The position numbers and the translations under genes were made by a program. The notes under the pieces were generated by a model. That model made no database searches. It was not told where the DNA came from and saw only the letters and a program-made list of their open reading frames with translations. Of a stretch of DNA of 64,000 bases, positions 36,721-49,377 are shown piece after piece. The DNA comes from Cercis canadensis (Eukaryota > Streptophyta > Magnoliopsida > Fabales > Fabaceae). The stretch spans positions 151,108-215,107 of the forward strand of contig QAOA01001508.1 in the NCBI GenBank assembly GCA_003255065.1, written 5' to 3'. Position 1 is the first letter of the stretch; each line of letters starts with the position of its first letter.

Positions 36721-38638
36721 GGGGGGATAAGGAGGTGGAAGAAAAAGAAAATTGAGGAATTTTGCACTAGCCTAACCTGTGGGTGCATAGATATTTAATA
36801 TTACCTTCCTTTTTTTTGTTGTTTGCTTTTTTTGATTTGACTCCATTATTATTGGTGAGCAAAATTGGTGGGGCGCTGCCTTTGCTTCTTAGGTTCAACC
36901 TCACGTGAGTTTGTGTACAACAAAATAATTCTCACTGAAGAGGCAAATATTGGAATTTTTGTTTTTTGTTTTTGTTTTTTAAGGTATTTCCAAATTTTGT
37001 CTAGGACTAATCGAGTGCTAAAGCAGAAACCTCTCCTAAAAAATATTGAATTGATATGTGGTTAAGTTTAACGTACAATTAATTATCATTAATAATCTCA
37101 CTAATGAACTTGGCAAATATTGGACTGATATGCTTAGGCAGGTGGTTTCTAGATCCTACAAATTATCCAACTATACTTATTTTATAGAATGCAAAATGTA
37201 TTTTAAAAAGTGAAATGCATTTAAATACTAGGTAATGAAAAAATTTAGAAAATAACTTTTTAAAAATTTATAGATTGCTACGATCTAATTATATGTGTTC
37301 TATTGGAAATTAATTTACTAAAATTTAAATCAGAATTTTTCAATTAAGTGTGATTCTCTTTCATTTTACTTTAAAAACTGCACATACATTGTAAAAGACT
37401 TGAATATTACCAATTATTTTATACCAAATTACCAAAAAAAAAAGGGGCTTTTTCAACATGCTACAATCTCTCTTTAGAATTAAAACTTGTTGATTACAGG
37501 TTTATGTTGTTGTAATTTGAGCGAGAAATCAGAACTTATCAGAACACCTTCCTTCAGAAACCCTACCATAATTAAGTAGGAGGCTACAGGAAGAGCTTAG
37601 TTTTAAATCCTCAAGTTTGGTTCCTTCTGAAGTTTAGTTTTAGGTGCATACATATTTTCTTAGGGACCAATTATCTTTAACTTTTGATGATTTCACATGA
37701 AATTTGGACACTTTTCTAAAATCACAATTCAATTAACATAAGCCTATACCTCGACATTTTTGTTTCTTATGTTGCCATCTAAGGTTATGTGAGAGTGAAG
37801 TGAAAGTAAAGTTACTAAATCACTAGATATGGGATCGCATACTCTTAACATTGTATCTGGAACCTTAGTGTTATTCTCAAGATAATTTTACTTGGGTATC
37901 AAATCGCCTAATTAATCACCCTTTGTTGTCGATGCTCATTTTATTTTTGTATCTCTTGCTCATCATACACAAATCTATTTTCTTATTTATGTCACTCTTT
38001 TTCCGAATAACTATTAGATTTTTTTTTTCTTCTTCTTCTCCTTTCAACTTACTAAGCCTCAGGTGTTATATGTAACAAAATTAATGGAGCTGAAGATAAA
38101 AATATGCAAAAACAATAGATAACAGATGAAAATATCAAATTTATATAGCCTTTATTTGACATAATTGGTTCATGACTAAGTCAGGGAAAATCTATCTTAG
38201 TGTCTTACATATATAATGAAATAATATAACAAAAGCGATTGACCAAAAGCATAAACTCCCTCAAGAGAAAGAAAGGGGAACCAGAATTTCAAGACCAACT
38301 TATGTGGACCAAAAGGTGGAGACAAGAAAAACTTGAAAAAAAAAAGTACCCTGAAGGCTAAGAAATGGAAAGAGACCTTGAAAAAAAATAAACCTAGGAA
38401 TGTAAATTTTGGCTTCTTCCCAGCGTGAGATAATAGGTCCTTGCATGTATATCCCAAAAAAGGGTCTTGGAAGCATTTGCAAACAAGGAAGGAGATGTGT
38501 GAACTCTTATATAGGAGGGTATTCAAAGGAAGAGTTATACTAGCTAGTTAGAAGAGAAAAAGGGGATAGGTAAATGAAGATAAAAAAACCATTTCCCCTA
38601 AAGAAACAGAGAAAGGCTTGCATATTTGGTAAGGTTGA
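36721..38638. other. Intergenic, nothing recognised
   Basis: AT-rich flank between the DUF761 and DUF1677 genes. Its right end probably includes the 3' UTR of the DUF1677 gene. A 109-codon open frame on the minus strand (38197-38526) is Phe/Leu-rich from homopurine runs and shows no family motif. Confidence 0.5.
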
Positions 38639-39202
38639 TTAATTGGGTATTGTGAGATCATTCATCTCTCTTGTGATTGCTGGAATGCAACTTGAACTCC
38701 TTGCAATCCCACCTTTCTTTGGGCCTCCTTTTTCCCTAGGGCTAATGGACTTAGCCCTTAATCTTCCTTCCAACTTGCTCTTTTTCAACATCTCTTTCAT
38801 GGCCTCAGCTTGAAAGAGAACTGGGAAAGCCCTCCCATATTTGTTGAACCTAACACATGCATTCATGTGTGTATTTAAAGCTTCCTCTTTCTTCCCTCCA
38901 TTTTTCTCCAACTCTTCCTTCACTGCCTCAGCACACAACCCACATACCCACTTCCCCAAGAACTTGTCACGCACCCGATCTATGTACTCCGGCGTGCACT
39001 CCTCGCTCATCCCACAGCACTCACACTTTGCATCTTCAACCTCAGAAATTGGTGGGAGCTTCAAATCAATCCCTTCTTTGGATAGCTCAAAGGAGATGTC
39101 TGAGATTGTTCTTTGAAGATGATCTGATGAGAGCCTTTGGGGCTTGGAAGTGTTGGTGCTCATAGTGAAAGAGCTAGTTAAAGCTTCTCCATGGGGTGCC
39201 AT
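38639..39202 (-). CDS. DUF1677 protein with Cys-rich putative metal-binding motif
   Basis: An intronless frame of 187 aa from ATG 39202 (MAPHGEALT); an upstream in-frame ATG at 39223 would add seven residues. The centre holds the DUF1677 signature: CECCGMSEECTPEYIDRVRD (residues 60-79), then KWVCGLCAEAVKEE (84-97). Cys60, 62, 63, 69, 87 and 90 could bind zinc. The segment RFNKYGRAFPVLFQAEAMKE and a basic Ser/Lys-rich tail complete the typical layout. DUF1677 proteins are plant-specific and uncharacterised in function. From memory, Arabidopsis At2g25780 is a DUF1677 gene near the MLK3 locus At2g25760, which would parallel the arrangement here. Confidence 0.9.
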   Translation of the reverse strand: MAPHGEALTSSFTMSTNTSKPQRLSSDHLQRTISDISFELSKEGIDLKLPPISEVEDAKCECCGMSEECTPEYIDRVRDKFLGKWVCGLCAEAVKEELEKNGGKKEEALNTHMNACVRFNKYGRAFPVLFQAEAMKEMLKKSKLEGRLRAKSISPREKGGPKKGGIARSSSCIPAITREMNDLTIPN

Positions 39203-39333
39203 CTTCAATAGCTTAAAGGTCAAGCAAGAAGGAAATTAGATAGACCTTGAATCTGCAATTTGAGAAATATGGAAATATACTTGGAAAAGATCTTGAACAG
39301 CACTTTAATGGTTATAGAAGAATATTACGGTTC

Positions 39334-39341
39334 TATTTATA
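39334..39341 (-). promoter_or_regulatory. TATA box of the DUF1677 gene
   Basis: TATAAATA on the minus strand, about 130 bases upstream of ATG 39202, at a distance normal for a plant promoter with a short leader. Confidence 0.65.
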
Positions 39342-41480
39342 ATGGTTCTTCATCTTTCTGAGAATCTGAAATTGTTAACTTGTGTGGATCTTGGAAACTC
39401 ATATGTCAGTTTCAATAGTCGTGAACCTGGTAGATTTTTCGAGAACAATTAATGAGAAAGCAACACACATTTAGCTTTTCGAAATTTAAAGTTAACGTTC
39501 ATCTAATTTGAGAGATGTGACGTTCTTATCTACATTTCAGTTCCAAGTGAACTTCAATGGTACCTAAGGCTCTAAGAAAAAGGTGAAGTCCTGGTTCAAA
39601 TTTCACTTGCGTGATTTTTATTTCTTTGGCTGATAATGTTGCAAGGTGGACATGCCTTTTTCTTTCCTCCTTTTATTGTTTACCTTCTTTTATTAATTTA
39701 GAGCAATGCATGTGAAGGTAAAGCAAAAATAACAATAAAAAATAGATTCCCATTTATGGTCCTTCAATTAATTTTATTTTTTTAAAATTTTCTTCTCATT
39801 CGTTAAGTAGATATTAATGTTTAGGGGGAAATCATTTTATGTTACTTTGTTAAGTTCTTGTAATTGGATTTCCTAACCGAGTTTGAAGTGTAAGAGTACG
39901 AAATAAAATCATAGCTGAATTGTAATTTAACTTAAAATTAGCTATAGCTTTCTCTTGTAATATCCATGATCAGTCCAACAAATGAATGTTACATGCCTGA
40001 ACAGAGAAAATTTGTCAAATGCTGAAAGACTTACCTCCCTTGGTTAGAATGTGATTGAGTTTCGATTCATTAAAGAGAGTTGTTTGTTTCAATTACTAAA
40101 AAGTTATTCCTTTCCACAAATTCATTATGTGGTCCTATATATGCATTTTGAACACCAATGTAACTTGAAGGGTATTCACATGTTAGCATGGTGAAACCAT
40201 ATATATATATATATATGCATTGCCTTGGTTTTCTCCTTTTGTAGTAAAGTTGTTTTTACATGAAGAACGAAAAGGACTAGCTACGTGGTCTAATGGGATT
40301 TCCTCCACAAACATGGCATAAAGTAAATCACGAGCAGCTTAATCAATCGTTAAAAGGAGGAAGCACGTCGTTGGAGTTAGTTGGTATGAAGATATATTTT
40401 ATTAAATTAAGTTGCAGTCTCTATCTGATAATAACGTTTCTTAATAAAGGTAATTGAGCTAAGGCCACTGGATGTAGATGATAGATACATGTAAAGTTGC
40501 ATATATTTGTGGCAGTGCTAAAGCAATGAATATGTGAATGATATGTTATTGAGAAGCCGAACACACATGATCCTGTAAATCACTCATTTACAATGTAAAA
40601 AATTTCAGTGTAAATAAACATTTTTTTCCCATAAATTAAGTGATCCTGCTAGTGCCTAAAGAGACAGTAAGATACACGGATATTGCTGGGCAGTATAGGC
40701 AACGTGAAATGAAACTCCTAAAACGCATTGATAAATGCTTTTTCTCTCTGAGATGTGGGAGTATGTTTTGTTCTAATGAGAGAGTAGCACAACAAAGCAA
40801 AGACAAAAGAAGCAGAGCCAACTAAACAAGCGTACTGCATATTTGAAGACGACAGAATGTGAACGCGTATTGTACTCATTTCTATTTGGAAGTTGGAACT
40901 AATAGATGACCATGAGTATAATCTCAGTTGGTCATGTCTCGCCCATAAAATGAGGAACGGAACTCCTTTTCTTTCTTTTTTTTGCCATGGTAATATCATC
41001 TTCATCCATAGAACATATCCTTCAGGTTTCTGAACATTTAATGAGTTTGTAGATATTACTGCTAGTGGAGTTGGCAGGATGGTCGTAGACTTGGTTGCTA
41101 GAAGCAAAACCCATTTTACAGCACTGGGGAACTCTACATTAGTGTAAGAGTTCTCTAGAGTCAATTTCATTCATAATTTTAATACTTAATTACCCATGCA
41201 TGAACAAGTCGCTTATAGAACTGCTTTATGTTTGTAAGAATCTGCTTGTTAAATAACTGTTAAGTTGCGTCAAGAGCATCAAGGATTCAAGGGCTAACCA
41301 AGAATGCATCACAATGAACATGAAGCAAGATAAGGGAAGTACGTGACATAAGCGAACACATAAATAGTCTTCATTTGCACTCCAAGTCTTCATAGCAAAT
41401 ACAATAAAACACCAAGCGACAAAACATAAAGTCTTAAGAGTAAGTTAATACTTTTAATTCCCATTCTCTAGACATAATAG
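39342..41480. other. Intergenic, includes an unassigned 150-codon frame
   Basis: Region downstream of the HD-Zip III gene; its right part probably contains that gene's 3' UTR. It has a (TA)n run near 40199-40217. On the minus strand, 41170-40718 is an open frame from an ATG (MKLTLENSYTNVEFPSAVKW at its start) with one hydrophobic segment near the end. I do not recognise it, and it may be a remnant or chance frame. Confidence 0.4.
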
Positions 41481-44400
41481 TCACACAAAGGACCAGTTCA
41501 TAAACATAAAGCAGATACAATGAGCATTCTCTTCTTCATTCAGCACCTTCCAAGCAATTACTCTCTCATATGAGACAGGTCGCCCCATGCTTGAGAGACA
41601 GATACCGCCTTGAAGACACGCAAAACCCTGTCAAGAAGAGAATTAAGACAAATCAATAGAAATATAAACCTTGAAAATACTACCAAGTGCTATTGGCAGC
41701 ACACTCCATTTCATGGGGCATAATTTGCAGGCTACAACATTAATTATTTGGCACAAAGGAGATATTTAGGTCACATATCCAGTAATTAAATAACTACTTC
41801 GATAACAAGCCCTTTGGAAGCACAATCAATGCGATATCAATGAAAAACTAGTAGACCTGTTGTATAATCTGGGGAAACTCTGAACAGAGAATCTTTCGTC
41901 CATGATCATCAAATATCTTCTCCAAAGTTATGTCTTGTAATGCAACTAAGGTAGTCTCCAGCATGTCAAGCCCTGCCTGGTTTGCAAAAGTGAACACTGG
42001 CAATGCCTGCATAAACAGTTCAATAAATGTGCTTTTAAAGAAGGTAGTAGAAGAGTATAACAATTCTTAACGGTTGAACCGGAAGAATCAATATTTGACT
42101 TGCGAACCTAATAGGTCAAATTCCTTTCATGGTACCATGTTGAAACTCAGCTTATCGTTCAGGCAGAAGATAGATTAAAATCAAGGTATTGTACAATAAA
42201 ACTGATAAATTTTAACTTCTAGCAGATGCAACCTTTTCATCCAAAATATCAGCAATCATAGTCAAAATATGGTATTGATGTTTTATGTCAGTGAGATCCA
42301 GTTACTCTGTGTACAGAGTGAATTTATGTGAATATGCATGCACCGTGAAATGTTTTCTTGTTCACTTATTTTCTTCCTTTTTTTCTTTATGAGGCCAGAA
42401 GTGGGGGAATTGAAATAATTTTCAAGAATACCTTTAGAGTGCAGCACAAAATTGCATCTGAGTGATGCCACAAGGCCTTTAGGATGGATTCATTCCCCTC
42501 ATTATTGGATTTCAGTAGTTCCACACCCAAGTAGCACCTACGAAACCAAAATAGTCAAACCAAACAAGATAGCAAAGGACGTCAATGAAGTGCCTCAATA
42601 AAACTGTATTTGCTACTTAGACAGTAAACCCAAGTTTCATTTGCTTGTAGCAAAGTTACAGACATGATGGTTTTTCATAAACTCTAAAAGAAAAAGGAAA
42701 CAAAAGAATTCACAACATGTGCCACTGCAATAACCCCAAGTTTCTTTATTGAATGAGATAACATAAAAAATTTATTTCTCATCTTGATGAAAATCTTGAG
42801 GACCAATATTTCACATCAAAAGGGTATATGAATCTAAATAAGAACATCAGCGAGGACATGTATCATAGCTATGTGCATTGCAACTAGCCACAGTAATGAG
42901 AAAACAGTAGAATTTGCACACCTGTAACTGTTACTGATCCAACGAGCAAGTGTCTGTGCTTCAGGAGTACCCAATGGTGGCCTAAGCCCAGCATGTGAAC
43001 TCAAATGAGAAGGAGAAAGAGCTAATGCCACCCTTTGAACTGATGATATAATGCTGCGAACATATTGTCGTGCCATTGTTGCTACATGCTCTTGCATATG
43101 ACTTTCAAATGCAAATTCAAATGCTATTGTCATCACAGATCTCAGACAGCCAGAATTTCCAGAATAATCATTGGATGCTCTATTTCCAGTGGGGCCAACG
43201 TCAAGAGCAGATGCAAGGTCAAGGGTGCGATTTGGACTGGAGGCTTCCTGCAAAAATTTTAATTTGTGATAATTATAGGTTCCCTCTGGAAAGGTAAACA
43301 CTAACATGCTGCTTCAATGATGATTGTAGCTAACCTTCCCAGAATCAAGAGGAATAATGCGAAATCCAGAAGGTAAAAGAGGAGCGTCATCAGCAAAGGA
43401 TGCATCAATTGGAGCAAATATAAGTTCGGCACAGGTGCCAACAGCATTCTCATCCATTCCACTGCAGAGCTACCAAAACAACATCAAATGAAATATAAGA
43501 AAGTGAGCCACCAACAAAGGCATCATGGAAACCATAATGATGATAAGGGAAGAAAGCTGCCTCATTCTAGTAACAGTTCAATAGCAACTAAACTAAACTA
43601 GCAAGCCATCTGCTCCATCATAAATTTTCAAGAGACCAAGGAACATATTTTTCTTCTTCATAGAAATAAAAAATGACGACACGGACACCAGTTATATGGG
43701 CACTGTTTCACTTCCAAATAATAATTTTAGTTTTAAGTAAAGGCATAAATCAAGGAAATGTCAATGCTAACATCATAAGTCTTAGGTCATCTCACCGCTT
43801 TGAATTATGATATAAACATTGTAACAGCTAGGCAAAATTCCAAGGTATTACATTATGAACATGCTACATAGGATGACTAATGCTGTTAGATAAATGTAAC
43901 CATATAAATGGCATAACTTATAGGACATAATATATGAACCCCAAGAGTCATAACAAATTCCATTACATGTATGAGCGTATCAAATAGCATAAGTTGATGT
44001 CTATATATTACTACCACATCAGAGTTCAAGCAAGTAACATAATTGAAATGATGAAGCATAAAGCAAGTAACATTAGGAAACAACACTTACTTGCAAAAGA
44101 AACACTTCTCTAGGCATGATTGTGTCTTCAGGAGAATGAGCAATTCCTTCCAATTTAATGACTTCCAGAAACTAGCAAGAAAAAAAAAAAAGACGGTCAA
44201 ACATATATAATTCTAAAATTCTTAATAATTGTAATTGCATATTTTGCAACACTTCATTACCTCTTCATGCTCTATAGTGTGGGCTAGAGGAAGTATAACT
44301 TGACCCCCATAATTTCCAACACGAGACCCTGGTAGGCTACAAGGGCCAACTTTAATGGCAGCAGCCAAGTAAGCATCCATGTTATTGTCTGCCCATTCTG

Positions 44401-47400
44401 ATCTATGCTCACGAAGGAACCGTAGGAGAATGGCAGGAGGCACATTCTGGACATAGAAATGACACATCCAAATGGAGAAATATAAGGCTAGTGTTAAAAG
44501 AAAATATAACATATTGGATATTTGCAAGAATATAACCATTTTAATTTCAGGTGGTTAGTTTTGTCCGCACCATGCCTTTGTTTGGGATTAGCCAAGTACA
44601 GTAGCAAAATTATGTAAATTTTTGTTCGTATATTGCCTACACAATAAATAAGGCATGTTCAGCTTTGTTAAGTAAAAAGGTCCTACATGTACCCATCTAA
44701 GCAACTTGGTAATTAGTTGTCATTATGTTAATCACCATTTGAACTCAATGATTATTATTTTTATTAAACAAGTGCTAAACTGCTCATGCATAAACAAAAA
44801 TGTGCCATGAACATTATGAATTTGATGTTTACACAAAAGGATGAGCAAATATATATGGATAATTTGACATGTGTCCATGTCTAAAAATAGTTATCAATAA
44901 TGGAATTTACACATTCAGCTGACCAGGAATTTGTATTTAAGGATTGTATAAAAATTTCTGTGAAATATTTAAGCATATGGACCTGTAACAGCATTGACGC
45001 TTTGGCACATAAGACTGCATTACTGACAGATGGAAATCCATTGGCAAAGGAAAGATTTAAGCCCATTAACTTGTCAGGAGATGAATTCACTAGAATTGTA
45101 ACATCATCTACACCATCATTGCCAATCATTGACCATCCCTCATCAGTAAACCCATTGAGTGCCTCATTAAAACCCCTGCCACAAAATAGATGTGAGATTC
45201 AGATGCATAAGAACTCAAACAAGAATCATGCCCAAGAAATAGAATATATCAACCGGCTCAGTCTCTGGCTAAGCGCTCGTAGAGCTGCAGGTCGTCTGCC
45301 CCACCCAGTGACATTAGACTGAGAAACTTCATGAGATATCTGCCTCAGCTGACGTAGGGCCTGAATAAAAAGTAGAAATATATAAAGGAGCCAGAACCTT
45401 TTTAAACCTCGTAATCAATATTTTAGCAATCAAAAGTTGATAAATATTTCCTAAAATTTTTATAGGATTTAGAAAGGTGTACCAAGCAAGACATTAAATG
45501 CACCATCTGTAAAGAGATACAATAAGTCAATTACATACCGCCATTGTTGTCTTCTGAGCCAGCACTGTTGATGATTCATACAGTGGACGCAATACCTCGG
45601 GCACACTCCATGGCTAACAATGGTATAGACATGCTAAGGTTATTACTACGTTAAAAGGAAAGCAATCAATTAGTACAAAAGAAAAACAAACACATATACC
45701 TCCAAATCCATATGATCAACAATGTGGATGATAGAACCACCCCCTTCACAAGGTCTTATAAGGTACCCACTAGGCAGCATCTCTGCTCTCACAAAACTCT
45801 GAACAGGTGGCATGCTTGGACCATTTTGAGTGTTTTTAAGAGACCTCTCACAGACCTAAGCAGGGCACACATCATAAAAATGATTTAGATATAATCATCC
45901 TGTAGGAGGAATTTGGAATACAAGTTTAAGCTAGGCTAGTGCATGCACATAAAGAGAATTTGTAATTGACAACAATAAATAGTCAAAGATAAATCTGAAG
46001 TAAAGAATTCTTTAGAGCCACATACCACAAGGCTGCCATCTTCTAAAACAGAAGTGTAGCGCAACAACCAGAAGTCCCGAGCAGGTGCCAGTGTTGTTGG
46101 TGCATATAGCTAAATCATCCAAGAGTTAAGCATGCAAATAAATGATCCATCGTCAATTTACTCAACTACAAATAGTCATCATTCATAAACAATGAATTGT
46201 GTTATACCTGCATATAAAGCAGCTCTATGGTTCCACCATTTGCTGTGGGCAGCACATTTAGAATGTCAACAGCTCGGCAATCGCGAAACCATGTAGGTCG
46301 ATCCTTGAGGATTTCTGCAACCTGCAAAGAGTATAGTCTATCACATAATTCATAAGCTCAAGCAAGACAATCATCACAACGATAATAAATACTGAGCACT
46401 TACCCTTGTGGGTTCTAGACCCACCAGGCCACAGGCTCGTGCTGCCACACCAGTGCAACCATGAGAAATAGCAACGATTCCAATGGAATCCGGACCAGGC
46501 TGTGCACATCATTAAGAGTCAATGAAGAAGCATAATTTTTGAAAAAATATGTTCAACTTATAAATAATTAAGCTCCAATTTCTTTCAAGGATCCCAATGG
46601 AATCTGGACCAGGCTTGCCAAAACAGCAAAAGTTAATGAATAAAAACAAAGATAAAAATTTATTTAACAAACAACTATCCTTCAATTTTATCCAAGGACA
46701 AAACCCTCAATGACAAAGAAAGTCATCAAAGTTTGAGTAGTAAACAAAGGAAACTAAAATAATATATATATATATAGTCATCTTAGGATGATAATTTTGC
46801 TCTTTTTTTGTCATGTTTTCGGTGCCTCATTCCTATTTATTATTTAATAATTGAAGAAAAAAGTAACTAGTTGGTCAACCAATGAAAAGAGTTAATGGTT
46901 TACCTTCATTCCAGGCATTTGGACCCACTCAACAGCAGTCCCAGTTGCCTTTGAAAGAAACTCTGCTAAAGTTTCTTCTGCAATGGACAAAAGCCTGGGA
47001 AAAATCAAAGCACGATTTCATGAGTCACAGGCACACACAACCAGGAGGTCACGGACCACAATGATAGAAAGGGACCCAACAACCATATTTCCACTAACCC
47101 TGCAGGACTAGCATCTCTTGGAGGATGCTGAGTTGTCAAACTGTGTTGACCACTCGTCACGGCTGATTCACAACTTGTGTCTTTGGTTGCAAGCGTCGTC
47201 TGCAGAGAAAACACCCTTTTAACTCAATTCTCAAGAGCTCAGTATTAAAGATAAGGTAGAACAAATAAGCCATTAAGTAGCAAAAAAAAAAGGTATAGAA
47301 ACAAAATACACAGGAATGCAATTTTGGAATCTTAAATTACCCATTGTTAATAACAAAATATTCTTAATATTCCAGCTGCAAAATTGGCTAGAAAATGGAA

Positions 47401-48196
47401 AGACACAATAAAAATTCATACATTGTGGGTATGTTGACGAAAGTAGCCATTTTCATACACCAGCTGAGACACCTGCTTTTGCAACCTATCATTCTCCTCC
47501 ATCAGAAGCTTGTTCATGGCTGTCAGCTTCCTATTAACAGCTTGAAGGCGTGAAGCCTCTTTCCTTTGCTTCTCCCTACATCTGAACGAAAAAAAAAACA
47601 TAAAAACACAATCAGTTACCATTAACATCGTAAACAACTCAACATAACGCCAAACTCGAACATTCTTTTTGTATTTATTCCGACACTTCTCCTATCAACC
47701 AGAGACCCACATTCGGCAATAAGATTGGAGAGGAATAATTATCTTATTTATCTATGCGTTTGCAGAAAAGAAGAATTTTTACACTGCATCATTTCCATGT
47801 AGGGAAACGATTACCTCAATTAAAACCAAATGATGTCCAAATTTACATATTATAGAAATTATTTATTAAGATGACAAAATACTAAGTTCGGCTTTCTTAG
47901 TTCTTACCCAGAAAAGCAAGTAAAAAAAAACACTTAGACGCCTATAAAAACATTATAAAGAATAAATTTTGGTTGTGCTAACACTTGTACCTTCTGTTCT
48001 GGAACCAAACTTTGATTTGTTTAGGCTCAATGTTTGAGAGAATTGGGCACTCACGGATAAGCTGCTGGCGGCGAATGGAACTGGGTTTTGGGCATTCATG
48101 ATAAAGCCTCTCAAGGGCTTCAACCTGCTCAGGTGTATAACGGACATATTTGCCATTGTCCAATCCCCCTTTACCATCCTTGCAGGACATTGCCAT
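41481..48196 (-). CDS. HB8: Class III HD-Zip transcription factor, ATHB-8 type
   Basis: Eighteen exons encode 837 aa: 48196-47991, 47581-47422, 47199-47099, 46994-46904, 46499-46404, 46321-46208, 46109-46026, 45855-45700, 45613-45539, 45360-45254, 45175-44983, 44446-44261, 44171-44091, 43469-43335, 43247-42922, 42537-42432, 42006-41857 and 41627-41481. All junctions keep frame. Domains in order are the homeodomain (about 16-80, ending KVWFQNRRCREKQRKEASRL), the leucine zipper (about 81-120), START (about 155-370) and a C-terminal MEKHLA domain ending MNWSFV. YENGYFRQHT, SLPGSRVG and PWSVPEVL favour ATHB-8 over REV, PHB or ATHB-15. The family promotes procambium and xylem formation and adaxial identity. 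The transcript carries the miR165/166 site. Start ATG 48196 (MAMSCKDG) matches family N-termini. The GATA gene at 57558 is a probable conserved neighbour. Confidence 0.95.
46476..46697 (-). repeat. Tandem duplication copying the exon 5 acceptor and miR166 half-site into the intron
   Basis: The block 46476-46589 spans the first bases of exon 5, its acceptor and ~90 bases of intron. A diverged copy lies beside it at 46590-46697. The copy keeps an AG acceptor (46615-46614) followed by CCTGGTCCAGATTCCATTGG, against CCTGGTCCGGATTCCATTGG in the true exon. The two acceptors are exactly 114 bases apart. Use of the upstream one would keep frame but meet a TAA after 33 codons. No other exon of this gene shows such a copy. 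Confidence 0.85.
46490..46913 (-). promoter_or_regulatory. miR165/166 target site, split by an intron
   Basis: The spliced message joins TGGAATGAAG (end of exon 4, 46913-46904) to CCTGGTCCGG (start of exon 5, 46499-46490), which is complementary to miR165/166. The site encodes the MPGMK-PGPD part of the START domain (residues about 182-190), as in all class III HD-Zip genes. Its location on an exon junction is the conserved family arrangement. Cleavage there restricts the expression domain; that regulation is established for the family and inferred here. Confidence 0.93.
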
Positions 48197-49193
48197 GGCC
48201 AATTACCTCAGAATCCAAATTACCCACTAAATGTTAGAACTTTAACACTTTATTGAGTACTTTCTGGAGCTTCAGCAGCAGCTACACCAGCCCCAAATGG
48301 GTCTTTACCAACAGGTATACATTTGAAAATTTTTTGCTAAAATGGTTCACAAAACTCTGCGGTGATAAGGAAGGGAGAATGACAGAGACAAAGGACAAGG
48401 AGCAAGGTTTGCCTGAACTGGTACGTAGTTACCCCTGTTTCCTCAGCAAGAGACAGCCACGAACACAAGAGAACATAAATCTTTCGAGATCAGAGATTCT
48501 GAAGCAACCTCATGCAAAGAAAACAATCGATCTGGTTCCCAGAAGCAATCGCTACAAGTGAACAGTTTCCTAAAAATTCTAAAAACAGAAACACCCAGCA
48601 ACCTGAGCGCCGAATTCGATTCAGCTAATCCTCGAAACCCAAAAACAGAGACCTCAGAGAAATGAATGATCCAAGCTTCAATTTTGGAACTTCGACACCA
48701 AAGTATCCTCAACCAAGTTCCTTAGAACCAGCAAAAACGATATCGTTCCACCGATCTTCATCTTCTCCAAGATTCCACTTTGACTAATCTATTCGAATGG
48801 TTGCCGATCTCTGAACCATTTTTTAAGCTTTGAGAGAACTTGGCTAAGGAGAAACGTCATTGACAGAGAAGTACAGAGTAAAAACAAAAGAAAAAAATAT
48901 CTAAAGAATCAAAAAGATAGATTTTTTTGCAGCTAATGGGGAATCTCTGGCACTGTGAATTTGGGTTGTGAATGCTTTTTCGGGAATTAAACTAAGATAA
49001 AGGGAGAAAACCCTAGCTCAAAGAGAAAGCAGAGGGAAAGTACTGCAGCTTGGGCGTTTGCTTTTGGCTTTTGTTTTTGGCGTTGGTTTCATGTGTTTTG
49101 TTTCTGAGATTTGCTGTGTGTTTTCATTGGTTCGTCACTTTCGGCTCACAGGTCTTCGCTCCACTGTGTAGGAAAATGGAGCACCCAATTTTT

Positions 49194-49202
49194 TATTTAT
49201 AG
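49194..49202 (-). promoter_or_regulatory. Possible TATA box of the HD-Zip III gene
   Basis: CTATAAATA on the minus strand. It lies about 1 kb upstream of ATG 48196, implying the long leader usual for class III HD-Zip genes. The leader has several upstream ATGs and may contain an unrecognised intron. It lies next to the duplicated segment at the N (49295), so the promoter assembly should be treated with care. Confidence 0.4.
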
Positions 49203-49212
49203 TTTCAAATGG

Positions 49213-49377
49213 ACTCAATTTTTTAAGGACCACAATATCCTTTTTCCCGCGAGGCTGCCTCACACTTTGAATGGATGGGGCTCGTGGGCTGCGGNACTCA
49301 ATTTTGTAAGGACCACAATATCCTTTTTCCCGCGAGGCTGCCTCACACTTTGAATGGATGGGGCTCGTGGGCTGCGG
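49213..49377. repeat. 82-bp direct repeat flanking N at 49295
   Basis: 49213-49294 and 49296-49377 are the same 82 bases (ACTCAATTTT ... GTGGGCTGCGG) with one visible substitution. It is in the promoter region of the HD-Zip III gene and is best explained as an unmerged contig or allele overlap. Confidence 0.9.

Noticed and set aside
38197..38526. 109-codon minus-strand frame with many Phe and Leu
   Set aside because: The composition comes from A/G-rich plus-strand DNA; no motif was found, and it lies in the probable 3' flank of the DUF1677 gene.
39580..39620. GGTTCAAATTTC box suggesting a tRNA-like element
   Set aside because: Only a single B-box-like match was present, with no stems.
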